Source: Chryseobacterium piscicola (GTDB taxonomy: Bacteria > Bacteroidota > Bacteroidia > Flavobacteriales > Weeksellaceae). From it: a stretch of 64,000 nucleotides of DNA. Within the stretch, counting starts at the first letter, position 1; each line of letters begins with the position of its first letter. This document shows, one piece after another, positions 1 to 9,980 of the stretch. Below the pieces are notes generated by a model that worked only from the letters and a program-made list of their open reading frames with translations, ran no database searches and was not told the DNA's origin. The stretch lies in assembly GCF_900156685.1 (NCBI RefSeq), contig NZ_FTOJ01000001.1, positions 620,001-684,000 on the forward strand, in the 5' to 3' direction. Made by a program: the position numbers and the translations under genes.

Positions 1-324
1 AATATTGAACTCATCACAGAAGTTAATGGTATTGTTTCAGAAACAATGCTTACCACAGATCAGAGAAGGAATCTTTTTCTATGCCTGAAAGAAGCGCTGA
101 ACAATGCTTACAAACACAGCCAATCCAATAAACTAAAATTATCGTTTATTCAAAAAAATAAAGAATTTATGATGAAAATTTCCGATAATGGTATCGGAAT
201 AAATGAAACAAATTCAGATGGCAACGGGCTTCGAAATATGAAACGAAGAATGCAGGAACAAAACGGTCATTGCGAGGTGACGACTGAAAACGGAACGCAT
301 TTATTTTTTAAAGTAGAATTATAA
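1..324 (+). CDS. Sensor histidine kinase, C-terminal ATPase domain (partial at window start)
   Basis: The frame is open from base 1, so the gene begins before the window. About 107 residues remain, and they form a GHKL-type ATPase domain. The N-box reads KEALNNAYKHS, the G1 box DNGIGI, and the G2-like segment GNGLRNMKRRM. The N-box style resembles NarL-type (HisKA_3) kinases such as the one at 56062, which suggests its partner would be a LuxR-type regulator. No regulator follows: a terminator comes directly after the stop, so any partner lies upstream or elsewhere. The sensor and dimerisation parts cannot be seen. Confidence 0.85.
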   Translation, partial: NIELITEVNGIVSETMLTTDQRRNLFLCLKEALNNAYKHSQSNKLKLSFIQKNKEFMMKISDNGIGINETNSDGNGLRNMKRRMQEQNGHCEVTTENGTHLFFKVEL

Positions 325-346
325 AAAAAAAAACGAAATTTTTATG

Positions 347-378
347 ACAGCATCATTTTTAGGGTGCTGTTTTTTTTG
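347..378 (+). terminator. Rho-independent terminator after the kinase
   Basis: Stem ACAGCA (347-352) pairs with TGCTGT (365-370), with a 12-nt loop and a T run. It lies just after the kinase stop and ends that transcript. Confidence 0.75.
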
Positions 379-462
379 TGCTTAAAAGTACCCGTTTGGG
401 TAATAGACTGGTGTTGTTTTTAAATGGAAATTTGAAGTATAAAAACTTTAAAAACTGTAACC

Positions 463-2016
463 ATGAAAACTAAAATTATTTTCTGTTTAATAGTGCTTAC
501 TTGCATTAAAATGTTTTCTCAGGAGAACGATTCTATTGTTTATGATTTTTCAAAGGGTGTTTTTGAAAAAAATAATATAAGCCCTCAGTTTGGGAAATCT
601 GTGGTATTTAAAATTAAGAATATAAATAGGATTTTTTATAGTCCAAACGTAAAGGGTTTAATAGGAGAAGTAGTGGATGAAACTATTGGTTTGAATGCTC
701 CCAAAACAACAAAAAACTCAGAAAATCCGGTACCAAATTCTGAGAATATAGAGTCTGAAATTATAGATAAAGAAAGCAAATATAATTTTAAGCTTAACGC
801 AATATCGCCTCAAGATGAAATTAAATTTGGTGAAAATATAATGTTAAATAAAAAATTTGAATACATTCCAGAAAGTACAAAATCCGAAAAGAATTTGTAC
901 AAGGAGTACAAAAAGAAATTATCAGCATTGTCTATTAGACTGCAGACTTATGTTTATATCATCAATAAATTGAATGGTAGTTATACCAATTATTTGGAGA
1001 AAATTAATACACCAGATTTAACATATTCAGTTTATAAAAAGATATATGATGATTCAAATATCCCAAATAATATTCCAAATAATTCGTTTGAAACATCGGT
1101 AATTTTGAATGCAGCTGGGCATACTGATAAATATGTTATTTTAAACAAATATTTTTTGTGTAAAACTGAATTTAAAGACTTCCTCAGCTCTACAGAACTC
1201 CAAGATATTATTTCGGAATTTGACAATGTCCAGAATAAATTTGCTTCTGATAATATTAGAAAGGAAATTGATGATTGGAAAAACTACATTTCCAAGACCG
1301 ATGAAGATATATCTAAAATGAATTTACACCAAAAACTAAATTATGTAGAAATCGTCAACAGAATTTTATTAAATAAAAATTCATACGAATACATTTCAGA
1401 GCCAATACAAGCATATGGCGATTATTTAAGTTTCGACATTGATATTAAGGAAAAGAAAAAAGTAGAAAATGATTATATTATTTTTAATTCTAGTAGGAAG
1501 TTTTCTTATAAGGAGTTTGTAACAGGAGGTATGAGGTTAGATTTTGGTGTTGGAGTAAGTTTGGATTTCGGACATAGAGACCAGAAATACAGTATAAATG
1601 ACGATACTTTCGGCAATAAATATCTTTTAGAAAGTACAAAAAATGACTATACTCCAAAGCTTGTAGGTCTTTTGCATGCTAGTAGAAGAAGTAGCAACAG
1701 TGTCGCATTTGGTTTTTCTCTCGGGACAGCATTAGATGTAGCAAATTTTGATATTAGCTCAATCTATCTTGGGCCAAGTTTGCTTTGGGGTAGAGCAGAT
1801 AAGATAATTTTTACAGCTGGTCCTTCTTTTAGAAAGATAAATCAACTAAACCCTCAATTTGAAAAATATATTAAACAGGAAGCATTACCTTCAAATTTTG
1901 ACCTTGATGAATCTAAGTATGTAGATAATTATAAAATAGGGTTTTTCTTCTCCATCACCTACAATTTAACAAATACACAAAGAGGTAAATTTTTACAAGT
2001 ACAAAAAGGTCAATAA
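463..2016 (+). CDS. Unrecognised secreted protein, possible C-terminal barrel-like domain
   Basis: This 517-residue protein starts with a typical signal peptide (MKTKIIFCLIVLTCIKMFSQ) and is probably exported to the periplasm or outer membrane. I do not recognise the family. Residues about 80-340 are hydrophilic, lysine- and asparagine-rich and probably helical. From about residue 345 the sequence alternates in a beta-strand-like pattern rich in Gly and aromatic residues (GGMRLDFGVGVSLDFGHRD, LGPSLLWGRAD), like outer-membrane beta-barrel ends in this phylum. The gene is more AT-rich than eno next to it and stands alone between a terminator and the eno promoter. Function is unknown; transfer or an orphan surface role is possible. 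Confidence 0.75.
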   Translation: MKTKIIFCLIVLTCIKMFSQENDSIVYDFSKGVFEKNNISPQFGKSVVFKIKNINRIFYSPNVKGLIGEVVDETIGLNAPKTTKNSENPVPNSENIESEIIDKESKYNFKLNAISPQDEIKFGENIMLNKKFEYIPESTKSEKNLYKEYKKKLSALSIRLQTYVYIINKLNGSYTNYLEKINTPDLTYSVYKKIYDDSNIPNNIPNNSFETSVILNAAGHTDKYVILNKYFLCKTEFKDFLSSTELQDIISEFDNVQNKFASDNIRKEIDDWKNYISKTDEDISKMNLHQKLNYVEIVNRILLNKNSYEYISEPIQAYGDYLSFDIDIKEKKKVENDYIIFNSSRKFSYKEFVTGGMRLDFGVGVSLDFGHRDQKYSINDDTFGNKYLLESTKNDYTPKLVGLLHASRRSSNSVAFGFSLGTALDVANFDISSIYLGPSLLWGRADKIIFTAGPSFRKINQLNPQFEKYIKQEALPSNFDLDESKYVDNYKIGFFFSITYNLTNTQRGKFLQVQKGQ

Positions 2017-2166
2017 TATATTGAAGAATGCCTAGATTAATACTCTTTAACCAGGCCTGAAAAAATTAAGGTTTTTGTAATCTTCCATCATAAACATTAA
2101 CTAAAATTTAACTCAAAAAACCATAACAAAATAACGCTCCCGTAACTCAAAGATTTAAAATTTCAG

Positions 2167-2174
2167 TAAATTTG
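2167..2174 (+). promoter_or_regulatory. Bacteroidota -7 promoter box for eno
   Basis: TAAATTTG matches the TAnnTTTG consensus of the primary Bacteroidota sigma factor. It ends 26 bases before the eno ATG. No clear -33 TTTG was seen at the usual spacing. Confidence 0.55.
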
Positions 2175-2179
2175 TATAA

Positions 2180-3493
<1,314 letters not shown>

Positions 3494-3507
3494 TAAATAT
3501 AAAAAAA

Positions 3508-3541
3508 AACAGCATACTATTTTTTGGTTGCTGTTTTTTTG
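3508..3541 (+). terminator. Rho-independent terminator after eno
   Basis: AACAGCA (3508-3514) pairs with TGCTGTT (3529-3535), followed by a T run to about 3540. The stem core is the same as in the terminator at 347. Confidence 0.8.
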
Positions 3542-3577
3542 TGTATTTTTAAGAAATTTAAATAAAATATTATAATA

Positions 3578-4864
3578 ATGTCAGACAACAAAGTTATATT
3601 GAATTACGACGGTAATTCGTATGAATACCCTATCGTAGATAGTACAATCGGAGACAGAGGAATAGATATTTCAAAATTGAGAGACCAAACAGGTCTTATT
3701 ACCTTAGATTTAGGATACAAAAATACAGGTGCTACACTAAGTGATATTACGTATCTTGATGGTGATCAGGGAGAATTATTCTACAGAGGTTATCCTATCG
3801 AGCAAATCGCAGAAAAATCAAACTTTACAGAAGTAATGTATCTTTTGTTACACGGTGAATTGCCTACAACAGAACAGTTTGATACCTTTAATGGTAATAT
3901 CAAAAAATATAACTTCGTAGCAGAAGAGATGAAAAAAATCATCGATGCTTTCCCTCGTTCTGCACACCCAATGGGAGTTTTATCTACGCTTACTTCTGCA
4001 TTAACAGCTTTTAATCCTAAAGCAGTTAATGTACAATCTAAAGAAGAGATGGATCTTGCAGCAGAATTGTTGATTGCTAAATTTGCTCATCTAGCAGCTT
4101 GGACTTACAGAAAAACGCTTGGGTTACCATTAAACCATGGAGATAACAGCTTAAACTATGTAGAAAACTTCTACAAAATGGCTTTCAGATTGCCTAATGA
4201 AGAGTTTGAAATCAACCCTGTTGTAACTGAAGCTTTAGATAAATTATTAATCCTTCACGCAGACCACGAGCAAAACTGTTCTACATCTACTGTAAGAATG
4301 GTGGGCTCTGCTCACACCGGTCTTTTTGCATCAGTTTCTGCTGGTATTTCTGCACTTTGGGGCCCACTTCACGGTGGTGCAAACCAAGCAGTTATTGAAA
4401 TGCTTGAGTTAATTGAAAAAGATGGTGGAGACGTAAACAAATGGGTTGCTAAAGCCAAAGATAAAAATGACAGCTTCCGTTTGATGGGCTTCGGTCACAG
4501 AGTTTACAAAAACTTCGATCCAAGAGCAAAAATCATCAAAAAAGCAGCAGACGATTTACTAAGCGCATTAGGTATAGAAGACAAAGCCCTTGATATTGCA
4601 ATGCAGTTGGAAAAAGTAGCTCTTGAAGACGAATACTTCATCGAAAGAAAATTATATCCAAACGTAGATTTCTATTCAGGAATTATCTACAGAGCGCTAG
4701 GTGTTCCTACAGAAATGTTTACAGTAATGTTTGCATTGGGAAGACTTCCAGGTTGGATTGCTCAATGGAAAGAAATGAGATTAAAAGGAGACCCTATCGG
4801 AAGACCAAGACAGGTTTACCAAGGTGCTCAAAAAAGAGACTATATCGATATTTCAAACAGATAA
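3578..4864 (+). CDS. gltA: Citrate synthase
   Basis: It condenses oxaloacetate and acetyl-CoA to citrate as the first step of the TCA cycle. The 428 residues fit the hexameric, NADH-sensitive type II class by length. Catalytic residues are in place: His about 265 in GPLHGGANQAV, His about 307 in MGFGHRVYKNFDPRAK, and Asp about 363 in NVDFYSG. The N-terminal region carries LDLGYKNTG and the RGYPIEQIAE signature. It lies 84 bases after the eno stop, beyond the eno terminator, and has its own strong terminator. Confidence 0.98.
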   Translation: MSDNKVILNYDGNSYEYPIVDSTIGDRGIDISKLRDQTGLITLDLGYKNTGATLSDITYLDGDQGELFYRGYPIEQIAEKSNFTEVMYLLLHGELPTTEQFDTFNGNIKKYNFVAEEMKKIIDAFPRSAHPMGVLSTLTSALTAFNPKAVNVQSKEEMDLAAELLIAKFAHLAAWTYRKTLGLPLNHGDNSLNYVENFYKMAFRLPNEEFEINPVVTEALDKLLILHADHEQNCSTSTVRMVGSAHTGLFASVSAGISALWGPLHGGANQAVIEMLELIEKDGGDVNKWVAKAKDKNDSFRLMGFGHRVYKNFDPRAKIIKKAADDLLSALGIEDKALDIAMQLEKVALEDEYFIERKLYPNVDFYSGIIYRALGVPTEMFTVMFALGRLPGWIAQWKEMRLKGDPIGRPRQVYQGAQKRDYIDISNR

Positions 4865-4887
4865 TATTGGTTTCTCAGATAAATATA

Positions 4888-4917
4888 AAATCCCAAAGTT
4901 TTTCTTTGGGATTTTTT
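4888..4917 (+). terminator. Rho-independent terminator after gltA
   Basis: TCCCAAAG (4891-4898) pairs with CTTTGGGA (4904-4911) across a 5-nt loop, followed by six T. Confidence 0.85.
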
Positions 4918-5395
4918 GTTCTCTATGTAAAAACTTTTTCACAGTAATTATTTTTAGCCATAAATAGCGAAAGCAAAATTATATTTTTTTTAAAGAATTG
5001 TAAATAGAAAGCTACTAGAAAGGAGCAGAATATGGCTAGAAGACAAAAGATTATTTTGTGAATAAAGAGTGTAGAATCAGAATCCCTTTTATAATATATA
5101 TATCCGAAAATTCAAAAATTCATAATCTTAATACGATGTTTGAGTCATTCAAGAATGATGATTTCCATAAATTCATATTGAAAAATGATTTAAAAAATAT
5201 CAAAATTGCAAACTATAATTTTCTACCTAAAGATAATATCATTTAATTTTATGATACAACCCTTATTTTTATCTGAAAAAGCAAAATTAAACAGATAGAA
5301 TTTGATTATTTCTACAATATTCCAAACCAATATTCTAGGAGAAAATTCCATGCATTTTATTCCGTATTAAATTTTAGACTTCAACGCCGTTTCAT
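4918..5395 (+). other. Gene-poor AT-rich stretch with one doubtful small reading frame
   Basis: About 480 bases lie between the gltA terminator and the promoter of the next gene. A GTG-initiated frame of 62 codons (5058-5246) is present, directly after a 9-codon ATG frame near 5032 that has an AGGAG upstream. The peptide has no recognisable motif and the composition is that of AT-rich spacer. It could be a tiny gene or a decayed remnant; I do not call it. Confidence 0.4.
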
Positions 5396-5403
5396 TATAT
5401 TTG
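5396..5403 (+). promoter_or_regulatory. Bacteroidota -7 promoter box for the amidinohydrolase pair
   Basis: TATATTTG fits TAnnTTTG and lies 57 bases before the ATG at 5461. Confidence 0.5.
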
Positions 5404-5460
5404 TGGCTAATGCTATACGCAGAACGCTTTGTTTAAAGCCAATACATCAGAAGAATTTTT

Positions 5461-6375
5461 ATGAAACTAAATATCAAAAACGAAACAGGCAAACTGAAAT
5501 CTGTTGTTTTAGGGCAACCCAATTCAATGGGGCCAGATCCTACTCTAGAAGAAAGTTATGATGCAAAATCATATCATTCCATTCAGCATAATATCTATCC
5601 GAAAGAGAAAGATATCATTGATGAAATGGAAGCTTTCGAAAAAGTGCTGAAAAAATATGATGTAGAAGTCCTTAGACCAAGCATCATCAAAGATTACAAT
5701 CAGGTTTTTGCAAGAGACGTTTCATTTGTCATTGAAGATAAAATGATTATTTCAAACGTTATTGCAGATCGTGCTGATGAACAAGATGCTTATCGTACAA
5801 TTTTTGAAAAAGTGAAATGGCGAGATATCATCAATCTACCCGATACTGCTCACATTGAAGGTGGAGACGTTATCGTTTGGAATGATTTTATTTTTATAGG
5901 AACTTGTTTTTCAGAAGACTATAGAAATTATAAAACAGCAAGAACAAACGAATACGCCATAGAAATCTTAAAAGAATATTTTCCAAAAAAAAGGATTCTA
6001 GATTTTGAACTGAAGAAAAATGACAGAGAACCTTATCAAGGAATTCTACATTTAGACTGTACCTTTAATCCTGTTGGTACAGATAAATGTATTGTGTACA
6101 AGAATGGTTTTGTAGACGAAAGCGATTACAATTTAATCCTCGATATTTTCGGAGAAGAAAATTGCTTCCATGTAAACGATGAAGAAATGTTTGAAATGTA
6201 CCCGAATATTTTCTCAATCTCTCCAGAAGTTGTGGTTTCCGACAAAGCTTTTACAAGAATGAATAACCATCTCAGAAATGAATGGGGGATGACTGTGGAA
6301 GAAATCCCATACAGAGAAATTTCTAAAATGGGTGGCTTGTTGAGATGTTCTACGATGCCCTTGGTGAGAGAGTAG
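5461..6375 (+). CDS. Arginine deiminase / dimethylargininase-like hydrolase
   Basis: This 304-residue protein has the amidinotransferase (beta-alpha propeller) fold used by arginine deiminases, dimethylarginine hydrolases and amidinotransferases. Visible signatures are FARDVSFVIED (substrate-binding Asp), HIEGGDVIVW, the catalytic His about 197 in GILHLDCTF, and the nucleophilic Cys about 296 in GGLLRCSTMPLVRE at the C-terminus. Such enzymes attack the guanidinium or ureido carbon of arginine-like substrates through a thiouronium intermediate. The exact substrate cannot be read from the sequence. It is followed 56 bases later by a second member of the fold, so the two probably act in one arginine/citrulline breakdown route. 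Confidence 0.88.
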   Translation: MKLNIKNETGKLKSVVLGQPNSMGPDPTLEESYDAKSYHSIQHNIYPKEKDIIDEMEAFEKVLKKYDVEVLRPSIIKDYNQVFARDVSFVIEDKMIISNVIADRADEQDAYRTIFEKVKWRDIINLPDTAHIEGGDVIVWNDFIFIGTCFSEDYRNYKTARTNEYAIEILKEYFPKKRILDFELKKNDREPYQGILHLDCTFNPVGTDKCIVYKNGFVDESDYNLILDIFGEENCFHVNDEEMFEMYPNIFSISPEVVVSDKAFTRMNNHLRNEWGMTVEEIPYREISKMGGLLRCSTMPLVRE

Positions 6376-6431
6376 ATTTTTTGATTTGATAATTTTAAAT
6401 TTTGAATCTTGTAATTTTAAATTAAAACAAA

Positions 6432-7355
6432 ATGCAGACAACAGATACAGTATTAATGATAGAGCCGATTGCATTCGGTTACAACGCAGAAACGGCAGAA
6501 AACAATTATTTTCAGGTAGAGCAAAAAGGTGCAGATATTCAGTCAAAAGCTTTGGCAGAATTCAAAATATTTGTTGAAAAACTGAGAAATAAAGGGGTGA
6601 ACGTAATTACCGTTAAAGACACTATAGATCCTCATACACCAGATTCTATTTTCCCCAATAATTGGGTGAGTTTCCACAGGGATGGAAAAGTGGTTTTATA
6701 TCCTATGTTTGCTTCAAACAGAAGAGTGGAGCGAAGAGAAGATATTATTGAGAATATAAAAAATCATGGCTTTGAAGTATCCGAAATCGATGATTGGTCT
6801 TTACCTGAAATTCAGGGTCACTTTTTGGAAGGAACCGGAAGTATGATTTTCGATCATGATAATAGATTGGCTTACGGATCGATTTCTTTGAGACTTGATG
6901 AAAGTTTATTCAGAGAATTTTGCACTAAATATAGATTCACACCTGTTATCTTCCATTCGTTTCAAACAGTTGGAGAAGAAAGACTTCCCATCTACCATAC
7001 CAATGTAATGATGTGTGTTGCCGATAAATTCGTTGTTATTTGCCTAGATTGTATTGATAGCGAATTGGAGAGAAGCAAGGTTATTGAAACTATTAAGAAT
7101 TCGGGAAAAGAAATTATTGAAATATCTGAAGAACAAATGCAGCAATTTGCAGGAAATATGCTTCAGGTTCAGAATACAAACGGCGAAAAGTTTTTAGTGA
7201 TGAGCCAAACCGCTTACAGATCTTTAAATCAGGAGCAGGTTTCCAATATTGAAAAATACTGTGAAATTATCTATTCAGATTTAAATACTATTGAGGTAAA
7301 CGGCGGGGGAAGCGCACGTTGTATGTTGGCTGAAGTTTTCCTTCCTAAAAAATAG
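6432..7355 (+). CDS. ctlX: CtlX-like citrulline/arginine hydrolase
   Basis: The 307-residue protein is a second amidinotransferase-fold hydrolase. It resembles the CtlX family, named for citrulline use in Francisella. Key features are FPNNWVSFHRDGKV (substrate pocket), GTGSMIFD, His about 189 in YHTNVMMCV, and Cys about 297 in GGGSARCMLAEVF. It is not closely similar to its neighbour at 5461, so the pair looks like divergent paralogues and not a recent duplication. The intergenic 56 bases hold only low-complexity AT sequence and no terminator, so co-transcription is likely. The activity is inferred from family resemblance. Confidence 0.85.
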   Translation: MQTTDTVLMIEPIAFGYNAETAENNYFQVEQKGADIQSKALAEFKIFVEKLRNKGVNVITVKDTIDPHTPDSIFPNNWVSFHRDGKVVLYPMFASNRRVERREDIIENIKNHGFEVSEIDDWSLPEIQGHFLEGTGSMIFDHDNRLAYGSISLRLDESLFREFCTKYRFTPVIFHSFQTVGEERLPIYHTNVMMCVADKFVVICLDCIDSELERSKVIETIKNSGKEIIEISEEQMQQFAGNMLQVQNTNGEKFLVMSQTAYRSLNQEQVSNIEKYCEIIYSDLNTIEVNGGGSARCMLAEVFLPKK

Positions 7356-7382
7356 ATGCTTTTTAATTAAAATGAAATATTG

Positions 7383-7421
7383 CTTCTGACTTTTAATTTA
7401 GGTCAGAAGTTTTTTTTTTTC
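7383..7421 (+). terminator. Rho-independent terminator after the hydrolase pair
   Basis: CTTCTGAC (7383-7390) pairs with GTCAGAAG (7402-7409), followed by 11 T. Confidence 0.85.
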
Positions 7422-7497
7422 CTTAAAGCTAAAATTGCTCTAAGTAATTTTGCAAAATGCCCTTTCAGATGTCTGCAGGGCTTATATAACGGTCTAT

Positions 7498-7650
7498 ATC
7501 CCTTCTACAAAGGGGGTGATGCCCCTTCATAAGAGGGATAATGGGGGTGTGCAAAGGGGGGGGTACCCCCCTTCGGAAGGGGGGTAAGGTTGTTCATTAA
7601 GGGGGTATCCACCGTTGGTTAAGGGCTTTATACCCCTCTTACAGAGGTCT
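7498..7650. repeat. Cluster of C-run/G-run hairpin repeats
   Basis: Four variant hairpins can be read: CCCTTCTACAAAGGGGG (about 7500), CCCCTTCATAAGAGGG (about 7522), a strong one with arms TACCCCCCTT (7564-7573) and AAGGGGGGTA (7577-7586), and CCCCTCTTACAGAGG (about 7633). They share the plan C-run, TTC or CTT, short loop, G-run, and look like diverged copies of one palindromic repeat. Confidence 0.5.
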
Positions 7651-7692
7651 TGAAGCGGTTCGGGAATAGGGTAGAGATGTTCAGTAAGTCTT

Positions 7693-7780
7693 TAAGAGCC
7701 TGTTTAGATTTCATCAAAATTATTTCCCCGATTCTAATAGGAGTAATTTTATTTTTCAATTATTTTTAAAGATACTCTAA
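7693..7780. mobile_element. Small inverted-repeat element (MITE-like), copy 1
   Basis: The left end TAAGAGCCTGTTTAGATTTC and the right end TTTAAAGATACTCTAA are imperfect terminal inverted repeats. Inside is TTTCATCAAAATTA...TTTCCCC...AGTAATTTT, which can fold into a hairpin. Both the ends and the interior match the longer element at 44416-44570. It has no coding capacity, so it would depend on a transposase elsewhere. The resemblance of the ends to IS5-type termini is from memory and unproven. Confidence 0.5.
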
Positions 7781-7932
7781 GATTCACTATGAAATTAAGT
7801 TTAAAGTTTTACAGCTGCGCAAAATATCATGACTTTGAGCCACTTAGTGTTAAAAAAGTGACTTTAATACACAAATGTTTCTTTCAGCAACCTTTAATTT
7901 CTCAAAATGAGACTTACCAAATAAACTTTAAT

Positions 7933-7940
7933 TAAATTTG
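7933..7940 (+). promoter_or_regulatory. Bacteroidota -7 promoter box for the GH43 gene
   Basis: TAAATTTG fits TAnnTTTG and ends 19 bases before the ATG at 7960. Confidence 0.55.
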
Positions 7941-7959
7941 TCTCTAAGAACTATTTCAG

Positions 7960-9714
7960 ATGCAAAAACATATTTTTTTATTGGCTGTTTTGTTTGCATT
8001 TTCTATGAATGCACAGCAAAAAACATATTGTAACCCAATCAATATTGATTACGGTTACACGCCTTTTGAAGTATTTTCAAAACAAGGGAAGCACCGTGCA
8101 ACAGCAGATCCGGTAATTGTTAATTTTCAAAAAAAACTTTTTCTTTTCTCCACAAACCAAGAGGGGTATTGGCATAGCGACAATATGCTCGATTGGAAAT
8201 TCGTCAAAAGAAAATTCCTTAGAGATAACAAATACACGCATGACCTTAACGCTCCCGCAGTTTGGGCAATGAAAGATACCTTATACGTGTACGGCTCCAC
8301 CTGGGAACAAGATTTTCCGATCTGGAAAAGCACAAATCCTACGGTAGACGACTGGGAAATTGCAGTTGATACCTTGAAAGTAGGAGCGTGGGATCCGGCT
8401 TTTCATTATGATGAAGATAAAAACAAACTGTATCTGTATTGGGGATCAAGTAACGAGTGGCCACTTTTGGGAACAGAAGTGAAAGTGAAAAACCTACAGT
8501 CTGAAGGTTTTGTAAAACCCATTTTAAGACTGAAACCTGAAGATCACGGTTGGGAAAGATTCGGGGAGTATAATGACAATGTTTTCTTGCAGCCCTTTGT
8601 AGAAGGAGCCTGGGTAACGAAGTACAAAGACAAATATTATATGCAATATGGCGCTCCGGCAACAGAATTTAGTGGATATTCTGACGGAGTTTATGTTTCA
8701 AAAAACCCCTTGGAAGGCTATGAATACCAACAGCACAATCCTTTTTCCTACAAGCCTGGAGGTTTTGCAAGAGGAGCTGGGCATGGAGCTACATTTGAGG
8801 ATAATTTTAAAAACTGGTGGCACATTTCAACGATTTTTATTTCCACTAAAAACAATTTTGAAAGACGTTTGGGGATTTGGCCTGCAGGTTTTGACAAAGA
8901 TGATGTGATGTACACGAATACTGCCTACGGCGATTATCCCACCTTGCTTCCGCAGTTTGCACAAGGTAAAGATTTCTCAAAAGGACTTTTTACCAATTGG
9001 ATGCTGCTGAATTATAATAAACCCGTTCAGGTTTCTTCAACTTTAGGTGGTTATCATTCTAATAATGCGGTAGATGAAGATATTAAAACCTACTGGAGTG
9101 CAAAAACAGGCAATTCTGGTGAATGGTTTCAGACAGATTTGGGCGATGTTTCTACCATCAATGCCATTCAGGTCAATTATGCCGATCAAGACGTTGAGTT
9201 TATGGGAAAAACCGAAGGCAAAATGCATCAATTCAAAATTTTTGGTTCTAATGACGGAAAAAAATGGAAGGTCATAGTTGATAAAAGCAAAAACACCAAA
9301 GACGTTCCTCACGATTATGTAGAATTAGAAAAACCTGCCACAGCAAGATATTTAAAAATGGAAAACCTGAAAATGCCGACAGGGAAGTTTGCATTAAGCG
9401 GTTTCAGAGTATTCGGAAAAGGAGCGGGTGCAAAACCAGCAAATGTTCAGAATTTTGTTCCGTTAAGAGCCGATCCGAAAAAATACGGCGAAAGAAGAAG
9501 TATTTGGATGAAATGGCAGCAAAATTCAGAAGCAGATGGTTACGTGATTTATTGGGGGAAATCACCAGACAAATTATACGGAAGCATCATGGTTTATGGT
9601 AAAAACGAATACTTCTTCACAGGAGCCGATAGAGTAGACTCATATTATTTCCAGATTGAAGCGTTCAATGCGAATGGTATTTCTGAGAGAACCGAAGTGG
9701 TGAAATCTGAATGA
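7960..9714 (+). CDS. Secreted glycoside hydrolase family 43 protein with discoidin and FN3-like domains
   Basis: A signal peptide (MQKHIFLLAVLFAFSMNAQ) leads a 584-residue protein. Residues about 22-340 form a GH43-type five-bladed propeller. The expected acidic triad is visible: Asp50 in TADPVIVN, Asp145 in GAWDPAFHYDED, and Glu215 in FVEGAWVTKY. Residues about 355-480 look like an F5/8 type C (discoidin) carbohydrate-binding domain (YHSNNAVDEDIKTYWSAKTG, GEWFQTDLGDV). The last 90 residues resemble a fibronectin type III module. The probable role is cleavage of arabinose- or xylose-containing plant glycans outside the cytoplasm; the substrate is not deducible. It stands alone, without a SusC/SusD pair. 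Confidence 0.92.
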   Translation: MQKHIFLLAVLFAFSMNAQQKTYCNPINIDYGYTPFEVFSKQGKHRATADPVIVNFQKKLFLFSTNQEGYWHSDNMLDWKFVKRKFLRDNKYTHDLNAPAVWAMKDTLYVYGSTWEQDFPIWKSTNPTVDDWEIAVDTLKVGAWDPAFHYDEDKNKLYLYWGSSNEWPLLGTEVKVKNLQSEGFVKPILRLKPEDHGWERFGEYNDNVFLQPFVEGAWVTKYKDKYYMQYGAPATEFSGYSDGVYVSKNPLEGYEYQQHNPFSYKPGGFARGAGHGATFEDNFKNWWHISTIFISTKNNFERRLGIWPAGFDKDDVMYTNTAYGDYPTLLPQFAQGKDFSKGLFTNWMLLNYNKPVQVSSTLGGYHSNNAVDEDIKTYWSAKTGNSGEWFQTDLGDVSTINAIQVNYADQDVEFMGKTEGKMHQFKIFGSNDGKKWKVIVDKSKNTKDVPHDYVELEKPATARYLKMENLKMPTGKFALSGFRVFGKGAGAKPANVQNFVPLRADPKKYGERRSIWMKWQQNSEADGYVIYWGKSPDKLYGSIMVYGKNEYFFTGADRVDSYYFQIEAFNANGISERTEVVKSE

Positions 9715-9916
9715 TGAAATTGAACCATTAAGTTCTGGAAGTTTTTTAGATTGGTTAAGGAAAATATAAATAAGTCTTAAGCAATCCAAATTCTAATTAA
9801 GAGGGATGGATGATAGCCCATAATAATCTTATAGAAATGGGATTGATTCAGATTAAATAGTATGAAATCAATTATTTATCTCCACCAAATATGTAAGATT
9901 TTGCATGTTTTAACAC

Positions 9917-9950
9917 AGGAAAACCCACCAATTTCTTGGCAGGTTTTCCT
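9917..9950. terminator. Hairpin between convergent genes, possible terminator
   Basis: AGGAAAACC (9917-9925) pairs with GGTTTTCCT (9942-9950). It lies between the convergent GH43 gene and the barrel gene, but there is no clear T run on either strand, so termination is only a guess. Confidence 0.35.
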
Positions 9951-9980
9951 TACAAAATAATCTATATGAAGTAATGAATG

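Larger units (their letters stand above)
7422..7932. other. Gene-free region with GC-rich hairpins and a small repeat element
   Basis: No plausible coding frame is seen over about 510 bases. The first part (7490-7650) is unusually rich in runs of G and C for this genome and contains several hairpin-like CCCCTT...AAGGGG units. It is followed by a small inverted-repeat element (7693-7780) and then the promoter of the GH43 gene. Confidence 0.6.

Noticed and set aside
5058..5246. 62-codon GTG-initiated frame
   Set aside because: No motif, AT-rich spacer-like composition and no clear promoter; described only as part of the gene-poor stretch.
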